Below, piece by piece: positions 18,300 through 28,114 of a stretch of 64,000 bases of DNA. Under the pieces are notes generated by a model, which made no database searches, was not told the origin of the DNA, and was given only the letters and a program-made list of their open reading frames with translations. The position numbers and the translations under genes were made by a program. How positions within the stretch are numbered: the first letter of the stretch is position 1; each line of letters opens with the position of its first letter. Location: the NCBI GenBank assembly GCA_913058245.1, contig CAJXQJ010000006.1:141884-205883 (forward strand), written 5' to 3'. The stretch comes from an uncultured Colwellia sp. Its GTDB lineage: Bacteria; Pseudomonadota; Gammaproteobacteria; Enterobacterales; Alteromonadaceae.

Positions 18300-18842
18300 A
18301 TGAGCATTGAAACAATAACGTTAGGCGCAGGATGCTTTTGGTGTATAGAAAACATTTTCTCTCGAATTAACGGTGTAAAATCTGTGATCAGTGGTTATGC
18401 TGACGGCAACATTGCCAACCCAAGTTATCAGCAAGTCTCCACCGGTAATACAAATTATGCCGAGGTTGTGCAACTAACCTTTGATAATAGTCAGCTCTCT
18501 CTTGAAGACGTTTTTACCGTGTTCTTTGCTATTCATGATCCGACAACACTAAACCGTCAAGGTGATGATATTGGCAGTCAGTACCGTTCTACCATATTAA
18601 CCCACAATGAAAAACAGCGAATAGCAGCCAAGAAAAAAATTGCACAGCTAACAGCTGAAGCGCTTTTTAATAACCCTATCGTAACGGCAATAAAACCAGT
18701 TAATAATTTTCATAGTGCTGAAAGTTACCATCAAGATTACTATTCTAACAATCCTGACAACCAGTACTGCCAATTAGTGGTTGCACGAAAAATTCAAAAA
18801 TTCCTACAAGACTTTTCATATCTACTTAAAGAAGCTGCTTAA
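18300..18842 (+). CDS. msrA: Peptide-methionine (S)-S-oxide reductase
   Basis: Repairs S-oxidised methionine in proteins. The catalytic Cys is in GAGCFWCIENIF at residues 8-19. Further family blocks are GYADGN, YAEVVQLTFD, FFAIHDPTTLNRQGDDIGSQYRS and FHSAESYHQDYY. 180 residues, a normal size for the short MsrA form. No msrB fused or adjacent. Confidence 0.95.
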   Translation: MSIETITLGAGCFWCIENIFSRINGVKSVISGYADGNIANPSYQQVSTGNTNYAEVVQLTFDNSQLSLEDVFTVFFAIHDPTTLNRQGDDIGSQYRSTILTHNEKQRIAAKKKIAQLTAEALFNNPIVTAIKPVNNFHSAESYHQDYYSNNPDNQYCQLVVARKIQKFLQDFSYLLKEAA

Positions 18843-18900
18843 CTAATAGCATTAACAATAGTTTTCACTTTACTTTCAATTCGGTTAATTTTCTTCAGCC

Positions 18901-18929
18901 AAAAAAAACGCCCTTTAGATTGGGCGTTT
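18901..18929 (-). terminator. Terminator of the CnoX-like gene
   Basis: On the minus strand AAACGCCC and GGGCGTTT form a stem followed by a run of eight T. It lies 50 bp past the stop of the thioredoxin-like gene and can also act on msrA transcripts from the other side. Confidence 0.82.
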
Positions 18930-18977
18930 ATAGTTAAGTCATTTACAGCAAATATATGGCATAAAAGCCTTATTAAG

Positions 18978-19823
18978 TTAGTACATTAAGGTATACAGCT
19001 TACGTCGATATTTATTAGCCAACGCATCGCCATCTGGTAGCGACTTTAAAATATCTAATAATAAGTCTTTACTAGTAACATCCGAGCCATCTTTTTGCAC
19101 TAGACGAAAAAGAATAACTAAAGCATCTTCATGGCGATTAACTTGGCTATATTGCGCCGCAAGCTGATGTTGCACATCAATATTTTCTGGTTCGCTGATC
19201 AATTGTTGCTCTAATGCTTTAATTTCAGGGGAGTCAGCCGCTTGACTAGCGAGTTCAAGTTTCGACATTAACGACTGATAGTAGCTGTCTTGATCTATCA
19301 TTTTAATACTAGCAAGCAGTGACTCAGCCTCACTAATTTTTCCAGTTTGTATATATACATCAGCCAATACTAATTTAATGTCTGCACGTTCACTATCAAG
19401 CTGATGCGCTTGAGTGATTAATTTAAAAGCGTCATTGGCATTATTCTCAGTTAACAAGTTTACTGCTTGTTTTAATAGTAAATCTTGCTCTTTAGGTAAG
19501 TACTTTGCCAAAAATTCATTAATGGTTTCATCTGTTTGTGGCCCAGACAAACCATCAAGTGGTTGACCTTCTTTTACTAATATTGCTGTCGGCAAGCCTT
19601 GAATACCAAACTGTTGAGCTATTTGCCCTTGGGTTTCACAATCAACCGTGGCAAATATTATTACATCACTTTGATCAGCCAAAGCATTAGCAAGTTTATC
19701 GCGTAATTCTAAACTTTCTGGAATTTGTTGAGCCCAAAAATCAACCAAAACAAGCTTGGTTTTAGACTCTTCAAGGACAACTTGTTGGAAATTTTCAAGG
19801 GTGATAGCAAGCGAATTCGTCAT
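18978..19823 (-). CDS. Thioredoxin-like/TPR protein of the CnoX (YbbN) family without active-site cysteines
   Basis: 281 residues. N-terminal thioredoxin fold (VLVDFWAQQIPESLELRDKL, cis-Pro region GIQGLPTAILV) and C-terminal TPR-like helices (about 115-280). Known CnoX proteins are chaperedoxins that hand clients to GroEL or DnaK/J. In the CxxC position this protein has AQQIPES and no cysteine, so it can act only as a holdase/co-chaperone, not by disulfide chemistry. The ATG at 19823 is preferred over an upstream TTG because GGAAC precedes it. Confidence 0.82.
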   Translation of the reverse strand: MTNSLAITLENFQQVVLEESKTKLVLVDFWAQQIPESLELRDKLANALADQSDVIIFATVDCETQGQIAQQFGIQGLPTAILVKEGQPLDGLSGPQTDETINEFLAKYLPKEQDLLLKQAVNLLTENNANDAFKLITQAHQLDSERADIKLVLADVYIQTGKISEAESLLASIKMIDQDSYYQSLMSKLELASQAADSPEIKALEQQLISEPENIDVQHQLAAQYSQVNRHEDALVILFRLVQKDGSDVTSKDLLLDILKSLPDGDALANKYRRKLYTLMY

Positions 19824-20003
19824 CAAGGTAGTTCCAATTTAATTTTATATATGCCAGTTAACTTGGGGGCAAAAGTCATCGTAAACAAGTTTCATGGCTA
19901 AATAATTATGATAGCCGACAATTGGTTGCTAGTATTTATCATAGCTTCATTTAATATTTCCCTATAATTTAAATAATCATCGAGTATTGATACGAGAAAC
20001 TTT

Positions 20004-20612
20004 ATGCCGAAAAATACCGCCATCGACCAATATATTAGTCAGCAACAGCCTTTTGCTCAGGAAATAATGTCTCAGTTACGTGATGTCATTCACACAGCTT
20101 CTCCTGAAATGTCAGAAGCTATTAAATGGCGACATCCTTGTTTTGAAAATAGCGGTCTTGTTTGTGCTATGGCAGCATTTAAACAGCATGTCACTTTTTC
20201 TTTTTTTAAAGGTAAACTACTTGACGATAGCGCCGGTATTTTTTCAAAAAATGATAATAATGAATTAACTTCACTTAAATTTAAAAGCTTGAGCGAAATA
20301 CCAGCAAACGACATTTTAATTAGCTATGTGCAACAAGCAATTGCATTAAACTCAACACAAAAACCTGAAAAGAAAAAATCAGTTCGTAAAAACAAAGCTG
20401 ACTTAGTAATCCCCGATTACTTCAGTGCTGCATTAGCAGATAACCAAGCAGCAGAAGATGTATTCAATAACTTTAGCTATTCAAAGCAAAAGGATTATAT
20501 TGAGTGGCTCACGTCAGCAAAAAGAGAGGCAACCCGAAACTCACGCTTAGCAACAGCAATAGCTTGGATAGCAGAAGGTAAGTCACGGAACTGGAAATAT
20601 GAAAATTGTTAA
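20004..20612 (+). CDS. YdeI/DUF1801 family protein
   Basis: 202 residues. The DUF1801 part is ASPEMSEAIKWRHPCFENSGLVCAMAAFKQHVTFSFFKG (about 32-71), and a C-terminal YdeI/OmpD-associated helical segment ends SYSKQKDYIEWLTSAKREATRNSRLATAIAWIAEGKSRNWKY. Cytosolic and small. E. coli-type YdeI proteins are linked to stress, but the biochemistry is unknown. Confidence 0.82.
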   Translation: MPKNTAIDQYISQQQPFAQEIMSQLRDVIHTASPEMSEAIKWRHPCFENSGLVCAMAAFKQHVTFSFFKGKLLDDSAGIFSKNDNNELTSLKFKSLSEIPANDILISYVQQAIALNSTQKPEKKKSVRKNKADLVIPDYFSAALADNQAAEDVFNNFSYSKQKDYIEWLTSAKREATRNSRLATAIAWIAEGKSRNWKYENC

Positions 20613-20861
20613 AGTAAAAATTAAAAAACACTTTCAAAAACTACCTAACAACAAATAAAAACAACGATGTGATAACAAGAAGAAGTATGTAATAAATCAG
20701 TGTTCAAACTTTTTTCAGAGATAAAACGCGGCTGGTGATATAAAATTGAATGCTATAATTAAAACTCAGCTGGTATTTATACGTGAGAGCCTTAAAATTC
20801 ATGATATTAAATATTAGTTCTATTAATTCTCATTTTACCAAGAAAAATATGGCAGTTTTCT

Positions 20862-21845
20862 ATGCTTAAATGCTTTTTTCTACTTACTCTTTTAATATAC
20901 AGCAGTGCAGCTTTAAGTGCTCGTTTGCCAGCAAAAAATTATGAAAATCAAGAAAGAACTATCACATTACCACTTAATAATTGGGCGAGTCAGCGAGTTA
21001 TTTCGAAAGCGCTAGGCGCTATGGTGCAATCACTTGGCGAACGTGTTGAGTACAAAAATATCAGTTCAACAGACCAATGGGGGGCACTGCGCAAGGGACT
21101 TGTACATATTCAGCTAGAAGTATGGCAAGTATCGATGGCTAAAGACTTCGAACGCATGGTGCAAAAAAAATACATCCTTGATGCGGGTACGCATCAGGCA
21201 ATTGGAAAAGAGGATTGGTGGTACCCTGATTATGTAGAAGATATTTGTCCTGGACTACCTGACTGGCAAGCAATGAATGCTTGTGCAGAAGTTTTTGCTA
21301 ATAAAGGTTCTAACGGTAAGGGTGTATATTATGCTGGACCTTGGGACTATGGTGATGGCGATATTATTCGTGCATTGCATTTAGACTTTATCATTCATCG
21401 CTTTGAAAACGATACTCAAGTTTGGCGTAAACTTGCACAGGCAACAAAACATCAACAACCAATAATGTTACTAAATTGGACGCCTAATTGGACTGACAGT
21501 AAAATTAAAGGCAAATTTGTTAAATTCCCTGCCTACCATCCCGATTGTGAAACCAAAGCAAACTGGGGTCTGAATAAACATAGGTTAAAAGATTGTGCTA
21601 ACCCAAGTAATGGCTGGTTAAAAAAAGCTGTTTGGCCACATTTAGAAGAATACTCACCATGTGTTTTTCAATTGGTAAAAAATATCAATTTATCCACGGC
21701 CATGATTGCCGATGCCTCAGCATTAAGAGTTGCAGAAAACCATAGCGAAGATTACGCAGCTAAACTTTGGATAAAAAAATATCACGCAGAGGCCAGTAAG
21801 TGGCTGCCATCATCTTGCAGTAATACCTTTAATAATCAGAGTTAA
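20862..21845 (+). CDS. Orphan glycine-betaine/choline-type ABC binding protein (OpuAC family)
   Basis: 327 residues with a signal peptide (1-20, ending LSA). OpuAC features: ITLPLNNWASQRVISKALGAMVQSLG, QVSMAKDF-type hinge, GPWDYGDGDIIRALHLDF, MLLNWTPNWTDSKIKGKFVKFP with aromatic residues that could box a quaternary ammonium group. No permease or ATPase adjoins it, so it must serve a transporter encoded elsewhere or act as a sensor partner. The ligand is inferred. Confidence 0.75.
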   Translation: MLKCFFLLTLLIYSSAALSARLPAKNYENQERTITLPLNNWASQRVISKALGAMVQSLGERVEYKNISSTDQWGALRKGLVHIQLEVWQVSMAKDFERMVQKKYILDAGTHQAIGKEDWWYPDYVEDICPGLPDWQAMNACAEVFANKGSNGKGVYYAGPWDYGDGDIIRALHLDFIIHRFENDTQVWRKLAQATKHQQPIMLLNWTPNWTDSKIKGKFVKFPAYHPDCETKANWGLNKHRLKDCANPSNGWLKKAVWPHLEEYSPCVFQLVKNINLSTAMIADASALRVAENHSEDYAAKLWIKKYHAEASKWLPSSCSNTFNNQS

Positions 21846-21848
21846 AAA

Positions 21849-21876
21849 ACGGACAAAAACCTCGGTTTTTATCCGT
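21849..21876. terminator. Terminator between convergent genes
   Basis: ACGGACAAAAACC and GGTTTTTATCCGT form a nearly perfect stem with a two-base centre. It lies immediately past the binding-protein stop and before the convergent acyl-CoA dehydrogenase. Confidence 0.7.
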
Positions 21877-21894
21877 CAGCGAGTTTGTTCTAAA

Positions 21895-23049
21895 TTACAT
21901 ATTCTGCAATAAGTCGCGAGCAATAATCACCTTTTGAATTTCGCTAGTGCCTTCATAAATAGAAGTCACACGTACATCACGCGCCATACGCTCTAGTGGA
22001 TACTCCTTAATATAACCTGCGCCACCCATTAATTGTAAAGCGTCATAACAGGCTTTATTGGCATTTTCAGTAGCAAATAATTTCGCCATTGATGCGGCTG
22101 GGCCGAATGGCTGGCCTTGCTCTTTAGTGTAAGCTGCCTGCATTAATAGTAAGCGTGCAGCTTCCATTTCAGTATAACGCTCGGCTAATTTCCACTGTAA
22201 GCCTTGGAAGTTCGAAATAGACTGACCAAATTGTTTACGTTCAACAATATAGGCTTTGGCATAATCAAGAGCTGCAAGGCCAACACCTAAGGCTAAAGAG
22301 CCAATACCGATACGACCACCAGCAAGTTCTCCGACAGCGACACCAAAACCTTTATTTTCAGTGCCCATTAACGCTGATGCAGGCACTCGGCAATTATCAA
22401 AATGTACTTCATTCGTGGGTGAGGCTTTCTGGCCCATTTTATCTTCAGCTTTACCTATGGTCATGCCCGGTGTACCAGCTTCAACGATAAAACATGAAAT
22501 GCCCTTGCCTTTTTTCGCATCTGGATCCGTAACCGCCCAAACAACAAAAACATCAGCAAATGAACCACTGGTAATATAAAGCTTACTACCACTAATAATG
22601 TAGTCATCACCATCTTTAACAGCTTGCGTTTTCATGCCCGCAGGGTCTGAGCCCGCTGTAGCTTCAGTTAAACAAAAGCCACCAGCACGATATTCGCCAC
22701 TACAAATTTTTGGCAAATAGTTTTGTTTTTGTTCTTCATTACCAACCGCTTGAATAACTTCTGCAACCATATTAGTTACTGATGTAGTAACTGCTGTTGA
22801 GGCACAAGCTCGCGCAAGCTCAGTAATCGCCAAACTAAAAGCAACACTACCAGCTTCTACGCCACCGTACTCTGCTTTAATATTTAAACCCATAAAACCA
22901 AGTTCGGTTAATTGTGCTAAGTTCTTTAAAAACAATGTTTGGTCCATTGTTTCATCAAGCTCTGCGGCAACTGGCGCAAGTTCACTTTCAGCAAACTTTT
23001 TCGCCATATCTTGAATCATCATTTGTTCTTCAGTTAAAGACAAATCCAT
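21895..23049 (-). CDS. Acyl-CoA dehydrogenase
   Basis: 384 residues of the FAD-dependent ACAD family that oxidises acyl-CoA to enoyl-CoA. MDLSLTEEQMMIQDMAKKFAE at the start, FCLTEATAGSDPAG (flavin region), RKQFGQSISNFQGLQWKLAE, QLMGGAGYIKEYPLERMARD, and the catalytic Glu in SIYEGTSEIQK. Substrate is probably short-chain or branched-chain acyl-CoA by similarity of the motif set, but chain length cannot be read from sequence here. The ATG at 23049 has GAGAG upstream. Confidence 0.92.
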   Translation of the reverse strand: MDLSLTEEQMMIQDMAKKFAESELAPVAAELDETMDQTLFLKNLAQLTELGFMGLNIKAEYGGVEAGSVAFSLAITELARACASTAVTTSVTNMVAEVIQAVGNEEQKQNYLPKICSGEYRAGGFCLTEATAGSDPAGMKTQAVKDGDDYIISGSKLYITSGSFADVFVVWAVTDPDAKKGKGISCFIVEAGTPGMTIGKAEDKMGQKASPTNEVHFDNCRVPASALMGTENKGFGVAVGELAGGRIGIGSLALGVGLAALDYAKAYIVERKQFGQSISNFQGLQWKLAERYTEMEAARLLLMQAAYTKEQGQPFGPAASMAKLFATENANKACYDALQLMGGAGYIKEYPLERMARDVRVTSIYEGTSEIQKVIIARDLLQNM

Positions 23050-23211
23050 CAACACTCTCACTTCTTATCGGGTGAATATCTACCATACTTAATTTAAAGC
23101 TAAGTTTAACTAGAGTGACAAAAAAGCCCAATAGTCCCTTAGTACTGCGTAGATAAAATAATACTAACTGCACCAAACTATGTTGTAGCTAATATAAGAT
23201 TATTTTTTATA

Positions 23212-23234
23212 ACAAAAACGCGCCTAAGCGCGTT
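23212..23234 (-). terminator. Terminator after uppP
   Basis: On the minus strand AACGCGC-TTAG-GCGCGTT is followed by a run of T. It lies 25 bp past the uppP stop. Confidence 0.78.
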
Positions 23235-23258
23235 GCAAAATTGACTATATTGTAGCAA

Positions 23259-24071
23259 TTATCCAAGTACAAACCAAAGCAGACCAGCACCCAGAACTAA
23301 ACGGTATATAACAAACGGCATCATACCGAGCTTGCCCACTAAAATCAGAAAATAGTGAATACAAGCATAAGCACTAAAAAATGCTAAAACACTACCTAGA
23401 CCTAGCGTACTCCAATCAACTGGCTCAGCGGATGTAATTAATTTATATGTTAAATATCCACCAGTCATAATAATTGCAGGAATCGATAATAAAAACGAAA
23501 AACGTGCGGCATTCTCTTTGCTTAGCCCCAGCATCATACCTAAGGTCATGGTAATACCAGAACGTGATGTGCCCGGAATTAATGCTAATGCTTGTGCTAA
23601 ACCAATAATCATTGCACCTTTAAAGCCCAGCTTTTCAACACTAACATTCTCTTTCGCTTTAATATCGGCAAAACCTAGTAATACACCGAAAACTAAAGTA
23701 GTAATGGCAATTACAGCTGCTGAGCGTAAGTTTTCTTCGATAAAGTCCTTACCTAATAAACCAACGATGCCTAATGGAATAGATGCCAGTAAAATCCACC
23801 ACGCAAGTTTACCGTCAAAGCTATTGGTATTTTTTTCGGGACCAATACCAACGGTACCAAACCAAGCGACAGCCATACTGCCAACTTCCTTACGAAAATA
23901 AAGTACCACAGCCAACAAGGTACCTACATGCAATGCTACATCAAGCGCTTGTCCTTGATCTTGCCAACCAAAAACAGCTGAAGGCAGAATTAAATGCGCA
24001 GAACTTGAAATCGGTAAAAATTCCGTCAAGCCTTGTATTAGCGCTAATATAAAAACGTCGATGGTACTCAT
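23259..24071 (-). CDS. uppP: Undecaprenyl-diphosphate phosphatase
   Basis: Recycles the lipid carrier for peptidoglycan by removing one phosphate, and confers bacitracin tolerance. 270 residues, polytopic. Catalytic motifs: LTEFLPISSSAHL near residue 15 and PGTSRSGITMTLG near residue 165. Last gene of folB-folK-uppP, six bases after folK. Confidence 0.95.
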   Translation of the reverse strand: MSTIDVFILALIQGLTEFLPISSSAHLILPSAVFGWQDQGQALDVALHVGTLLAVVLYFRKEVGSMAVAWFGTVGIGPEKNTNSFDGKLAWWILLASIPLGIVGLLGKDFIEENLRSAAVIAITTLVFGVLLGFADIKAKENVSVEKLGFKGAMIIGLAQALALIPGTSRSGITMTLGMMLGLSKENAARFSFLLSIPAIIMTGGYLTYKLITSAEPVDWSTLGLGSVLAFFSAYACIHYFLILVGKLGMMPFVIYRLVLGAGLLWFVLG

Positions 24072-24077
24072 ACTACT

Positions 24078-24581
24078 TTATATCCCTATTTTTTCTGACC
24101 ACGATAATGGCACTTTACTTAATTTTTGTTGATTTTTTTCGTATTGTTGCCACATTTTCTGATAACTTTCGCCAGTAACTGGGTGTGAAAGCTTTCCGGC
24201 AATTTCGGCAAGTGGCCATAGCACAAAAGCATTTTTGCTTATTTCATCACGGGGGATTTGAGCGGGCTGTTCAGCGACGATGTTGTCATACAATAATAAA
24301 TCTAAATCTAATGTTCTTGGGCTAAATTTTTTAGCATTTTCGAGGCGACCATTATCATATTCAATTGCTCGTAACTCGCGTGTAACTTCAGCCAAAGATA
24401 ATTCGGTTGTTGCACCTATTACCATATTATAAAAAGGCTTACCGGCAAAACCAACCGCCTCACTTTCAAATAAGGATGACAACGTCAACGGGCTGAACAA
24501 TTTAGCTAAAGCATCAAGGCCTTTTTCAACATGGTATTGACGATTAATATTACTACCCAATGAAATATAGATTTCAGCCAT
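24078..24581 (-). CDS. folK: 6-hydroxymethyl-7,8-dihydropterin pyrophosphokinase
   Basis: Folate pathway enzyme transferring pyrophosphate from ATP. ISLGSNINRQYHVEKGL at the start and SPRTLDLDLLLYDN (the two Mg-binding Asp) around residue 90. 167 residues. The start overlaps the folB stop by one base. Confidence 0.94.
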   Translation of the reverse strand: MAEIYISLGSNINRQYHVEKGLDALAKLFSPLTLSSLFESEAVGFAGKPFYNMVIGATTELSLAEVTRELRAIEYDNGRLENAKKFSPRTLDLDLLLYDNIVAEQPAQIPRDEISKNAFVLWPLAEIAGKLSHPVTGESYQKMWQQYEKNQQKLSKVPLSWSEKIGI

Positions 24582-24952
24582 TAGCTAGACTTACCATTAA
24601 TCGCTTGGCCACGTTCTATTTCAACACCAACCGTCGTGGCATTATGCACAGCATTTGGCTTCATTAATTTCAATTTTAACCATGGGATGTGATATTGCGC
24701 CATTAAAAACGTTGCAATACGTTCAGCAAGTGTTTCAATTAAATCAACTGGGTTGTCATTAGCAAACTTAACAAGCTCTTCAGATATTGCCGCGTAATCG
24801 AGTGTCTTATCAAGTTCATCATTTTCAGCAGCGATGGCAGTATTCCACCCCATGGCGAGATCAACCACTAAAGTTTGCTTAATTTCTTTTTCCCATTGAT
24901 AAAACCCTATGGTTGTTTGAAAGGTTAACCCCTCAATATAAACTTTATCCAC
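24581..24952 (-). CDS. folB: Dihydroneopterin aldolase
   Basis: Folate pathway aldolase. DKVYIEGLTFQTTIGFYQWEKEIKQTLVVDL at the N-terminus and LIETLAERIATFLM, with catalytic Glu/Tyr/Lys positions present (LMKPNAV). 123 residues. First gene of the operon. Confidence 0.94.
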   Translation of the reverse strand: MDKVYIEGLTFQTTIGFYQWEKEIKQTLVVDLAMGWNTAIAAENDELDKTLDYAAISEELVKFANDNPVDLIETLAERIATFLMAQYHIPWLKLKLMKPNAVHNATTVGVEIERGQAINGKSS

Positions 24953-25223
24953 GCTAAACCCTTTAAATACCCAACAATTGTTAAGGAGATTGCTATAACT
25001 TTACTGAGCAAAAACCACGTATGTCTTGCTTTACAAAATAAATGGCGAGTTTACCTGTGTAGGCCTAGAAAAACTAGTAAACAACACGCTACAATGTTGA
25101 AAATCTGTTATTTATTATATTAAGCAGTTTTGCAAAAAATCAGATATATTCCCAAGCAGTATGGTTTGTAAACCATCCTCTTGAATATAAAAAGGATTTA
25201 TTATCAGTAGTTTACTTATTACA

Positions 25224-25802
25224 TTGCTCATGATGATTTTGGCTTACTTAGTAGGTTCAATTTCTAGTGCCATTTTACTTTGTAAACTTTTCCGCCTGCC
25301 CGACCCTCGTACTGCCGGCTCTCACAACCCTGGAGCCACTAATGTTTTACGTATTAGTAATAAATTTATTGCTGCTCTAGTATTATTTTTTGATATTTTA
25401 AAAGGCACTTTGCCTGTTTGGGGTGGATACTTTTTAGGTTTAGAACCACTTTATTTGGGCATTATTGCGGTAGCGGCATGTTTAGGACATATGTACCCGA
25501 TATTTTTTCAATTTTCTGGAGGTAAGGCCGTTGCAACAGCATTTGGCGTACTATTGCCTATTGGCTTAGATTTAGGCGGACTATTAGTTTTAACTTGGCT
25601 ATTGGTGGCGAAAACAACACGGTATTCCAGTTTAGCGGCAATTGTAACGGTTTCACTGGCACCACTTTATACTTGGCTGTTAAAACCAATATACGTTTAC
25701 CCTGTACTCATGCTGTCAGGGTTGATCATCTTCCGTCACAAGGAAAATATTGTCAGACTTATTAAAGGCACAGAAAGCAAAATATCTTTCAGTAAAAAAT
25801 AA
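25224..25802 (+). CDS. plsY: Acyl-phosphate:glycerol-3-phosphate acyltransferase PlsY
   Basis: Membrane acyltransferase of phospholipid synthesis. Signature blocks: [50 protein letters not shown]. The coordinates use a TTG start with no ribosome site. An AAGGA at 25192-25196 suggests that translation begins at ATT 25200 or ATC 25203 in the same frame, which would give the usual N-terminal length. Divergent from folB. Confidence 0.92.
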   Translation: MLMMILAYLVGSISSAILLCKLFRLPDPRTAGSHNPGATNVLRISNKFIAALVLFFDILKGTLPVWGGYFLGLEPLYLGIIAVAACLGHMYPIFFQFSGGKAVATAFGVLLPIGLDLGGLLVLTWLLVAKTTRYSSLAAIVTVSLAPLYTWLLKPIYVYPVLMLSGLIIFRHKENIVRLIKGTESKISFSKK

Positions 25803-25833
25803 GCACTTTCTCTAATCTAAAAATAAATAACTT

Positions 25834-26883
25834 TTATACTGGTGGTAAGGTATCCAAAGGCCAGCGTGGCGTAGCTTTAAATGTTAAATCGCTATCAACA
25901 CCTGATTTCAAACGTTGTAACCCTGCATAAGCTATCATAGCGCCATTATCAGTACAAAATTCAGGTCTAGGGTAGAAAACTTCACCACCAAGCTTTTTAG
26001 TGATTTCCGCTAATTTTTCTCTTAATACACTATTGGCACTAACACCACCAGCAATCACCAGACGATTGAGCCCACACTGCTTTAATGCACGCTTACATTT
26101 TATTGCCAAGGTATCAACTACCGCTTCTTGGAAGGCATATGCTATATCAGCTTGCGTTTGTGCTTTTTGCTCAGGCGTTAACGTTTCGCTGTCTTCTTTT
26201 CGAATAGTATTAGCTGCAAATGTTTTCAAGCCGCTAAAACTAAAATTTAGGCCTGGCTTATCAGTCATTGGACGTGGAAACTTATAACGCCCTTTTCTAC
26301 CCGCTTCCGCCATTTTTGCCAGCACAGGGCCACCGGGGTAATCTAAACCTAATAGTTTTGCTGTTTTATCAAAAGCTTCACCAGCGGCATCATCAACCGA
26401 CTCACCTAATAATTCATACTTCCCGATACCATCAACACGCACTAGCATGGTATGACCGCCAGAAACGAGTAATGCGACAAATGGAAAATCAGGCACATTA
26501 TCTTCTAGCATAGGGGCAAGTAAATGTCCTTCCATATGATGCACTGGTACGGCTGGCAAATCCCAACCATAAGCTAAACTTCGGCCGATAGAACACCCAA
26601 CTAATAATGCTCCGACAAGCCCTGGCCCCGCAGTATATGCAACACCGTCTAAATCAGCAGGGGTTAAATTAGCGTCAGACAAGACCTCTTTGATAAGCGG
26701 GATAGTTTTACGAACATGATCACGTGAAGCCAACTCTGGTACTACACCACCGTAATCAGCGTGAACAGCAATTTGACTATATAGTCTGTGTGCAACAATT
26801 CCTTCAGGTAAATCACCTTGGCCGTCATCGTAAATTGCAATGCCGGTTTCATCACAGGAGGTTTCAATACCTAAAATTCGCAT
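25834..26883 (-). CDS. tsaD: tRNA threonylcarbamoyladenosine synthase subunit TsaD
   Basis: Transfers threonylcarbamoyl to A37 of ANN-decoding tRNAs with TsaB/TsaE. Starts [20 protein letters not shown]. Metal ligands are in HHMEGH (about residue 115), with [17 protein letters not shown] and [11 protein letters not shown]. 349 residues. Divergent from rpsU, a very common arrangement in gammaproteobacteria. Confidence 0.96.
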   Translation of the reverse strand: MRILGIETSCDETGIAIYDDGQGDLPEGIVAHRLYSQIAVHADYGGVVPELASRDHVRKTIPLIKEVLSDANLTPADLDGVAYTAGPGLVGALLVGCSIGRSLAYGWDLPAVPVHHMEGHLLAPMLEDNVPDFPFVALLVSGGHTMLVRVDGIGKYELLGESVDDAAGEAFDKTAKLLGLDYPGGPVLAKMAEAGRKGRYKFPRPMTDKPGLNFSFSGLKTFAANTIRKEDSETLTPEQKAQTQADIAYAFQEAVVDTLAIKCKRALKQCGLNRLVIAGGVSANSVLREKLAEITKKLGGEVFYPRPEFCTDNGAMIAYAGLQRLKSGVDSDLTFKATPRWPLDTLPPV

Positions 26884-27250
26884 AATTTTTACCTAAAAGC
26901 CTTACGTCAAAATAGAAAATAGACAGATCGTATTAAGATTACGTTTACTGTTGTCACTTTGCCGAGATTCTACCTAGCGGCTGGCAAACTTTCAATTTAT
27001 AGCGTCAAAGATATTAAAATACTTCATTTGTTATGCACCATTCATAAAAATACGATGGTTATTCCCCTCTTTTCATCGACAAATAACGTAGCGAGCAGAT
27101 AATTAACTGAAAACACCATTACTGCTTTACATTGTTATATCGTTCGCATTAGAATACGTCACCAATTTTTGAATAGAGCGGATGAAGATAAGGCAATTGG
27201 CCGAAGTCATTCATCGATTTATATAGATACATACTAAGGTAATACAGTAC
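26884..27250. other. tsaD-rpsU divergent intergenic region
   Basis: About 365 bases carrying the rpsU operon promoter (listed separately). No additional gene is visible. Confidence 0.5.
27126..27155 (+). promoter_or_regulatory. Candidate promoter of rpsU-yqeY-dnaG-rpoD
   Basis: TTTACA, 18-bp spacer, TAGAAT. It lies about 95 bp before the rpsU start in the region where the macromolecular-synthesis operon is usually driven. Confidence 0.45.
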
Positions 27251-27466
27251 ATGCCAGTAATTAAAGTAAGAGAAAACGAACCATTTGACGTTGCACTACG
27301 TCGTTTCAAACGTTCATGTGAAAAAGCAGGTATTCTTTCTGAAGTTCGCCGTCGCGAGTCTTACGAAAAGCCAACTTGGGAACGTAAGCGTAAAAAAGCA
27401 GCAGCAGTAAAACGTGCAGCTAAAAAAGTTTCTCGTGAGAACGCTCGCCGCGTTCGCATGTACTAA
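27251..27466 (+). CDS. rpsU: Small ribosomal subunit protein bS21
   Basis: 71 residues, [27 protein letters not shown] through a very basic C-terminus. Needed for initiation on natural mRNAs. First gene of the rpsU-yqeY-dnaG-rpoD run. A short hairpin (ACTAAGA/TCTTAGT, 27462-27478) follows the stop and may attenuate or process the transcript. Confidence 0.97.
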   Translation: MPVIKVRENEPFDVALRRFKRSCEKAGILSEVRRRESYEKPTWERKRKKAAAVKRAAKKVSRENARRVRMY

Positions 27467-27519
27467 GATTTCTTAGTATTTTATAAGTCAACTGAGTTAA
27501 CTTAAGAGAAAATAAAATC

Positions 27520-27966
27520 ATGAGTCTACTTAGCCAGCTTAAAGATGAAATGAAAATTGCCATGCGTGCCAAAGACAAAGTTCGTCTTGGCGTAATTCGT
27601 ATGGCATTATCTGCAGTTAAACAGGCAGAAATCGATCACAATACTGAAGCAAGCGATGAGAATATTATTGCGGTGATAACCAAAATGGTTAAACAACGTA
27701 AAGAATCTATCAAAATGTTTAGTGAAGGTGGTCGCGATGAATTAGCAGCTAATGAAGCTGCAGAAGTTGTCGCTTTAGAAGATTTTTTACCACAACCGTT
27801 AACTACAGATGAAATTGAGCAACTGATTGCAAAAGCAATTACCGATACTGGTGCAGCCTCAATGGCAGACATGGGTAAAGTAATGGCGGTATTAAAACCG
27901 TTAATGCAAGGTAAAGCAGACTTAGGCGCAGTAAGCGGCCAAGTTAGAGCAGCCCTCAACAGTTAA
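27520..27966 (+). CDS. yqeY: GatB/YqeY domain protein
   Basis: 148 residues matching the helical tRNA-binding tail domain of GatB: LKDEMKIAMRAKDKVRLGVIRMALSAVKQAEID, DELAANEAAEVVALEDFLPQPLT, MADMGKVMAVLKP. Role unknown, commonly found between rpsU and dnaG. Confidence 0.9.
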   Translation: MSLLSQLKDEMKIAMRAKDKVRLGVIRMALSAVKQAEIDHNTEASDENIIAVITKMVKQRKESIKMFSEGGRDELAANEAAEVVALEDFLPQPLTTDEIEQLIAKAITDTGAASMADMGKVMAVLKPLMQGKADLGAVSGQVRAALNS

Positions 27967-28002
27967 TCAAATATGCTATTGAGCAACTTGCTCAAAAATA
28001 CT

Positions 28003-28037
28003 AAACCGCGACTGCTTAGGCCTCGCGGTTTTATTTT
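28003..28037 (+). terminator. Intra-operon terminator before dnaG
   Basis: AAACCGCGA and TCGCGGTTT form a stem followed by TTATTTT. It separates rpsU-yqeY from dnaG-rpoD, where a partial terminator is well known in enterics and sets the high S21 to low primase ratio. Confidence 0.8.
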
Positions 28038-28114
28038 AACTAGCGTGCAAAAATCCACTATTTTACCTAGCTTATTTGTGTAAAATAGAACTTTACTTCG
28101 ACCAATAGGCAGTT

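Noticed and set aside
18089..18355. 88-aa minus-strand ORF overlapping the msrA start
   Set aside because: Overlaps a certain gene on the other strand and shows no coding features of its own.
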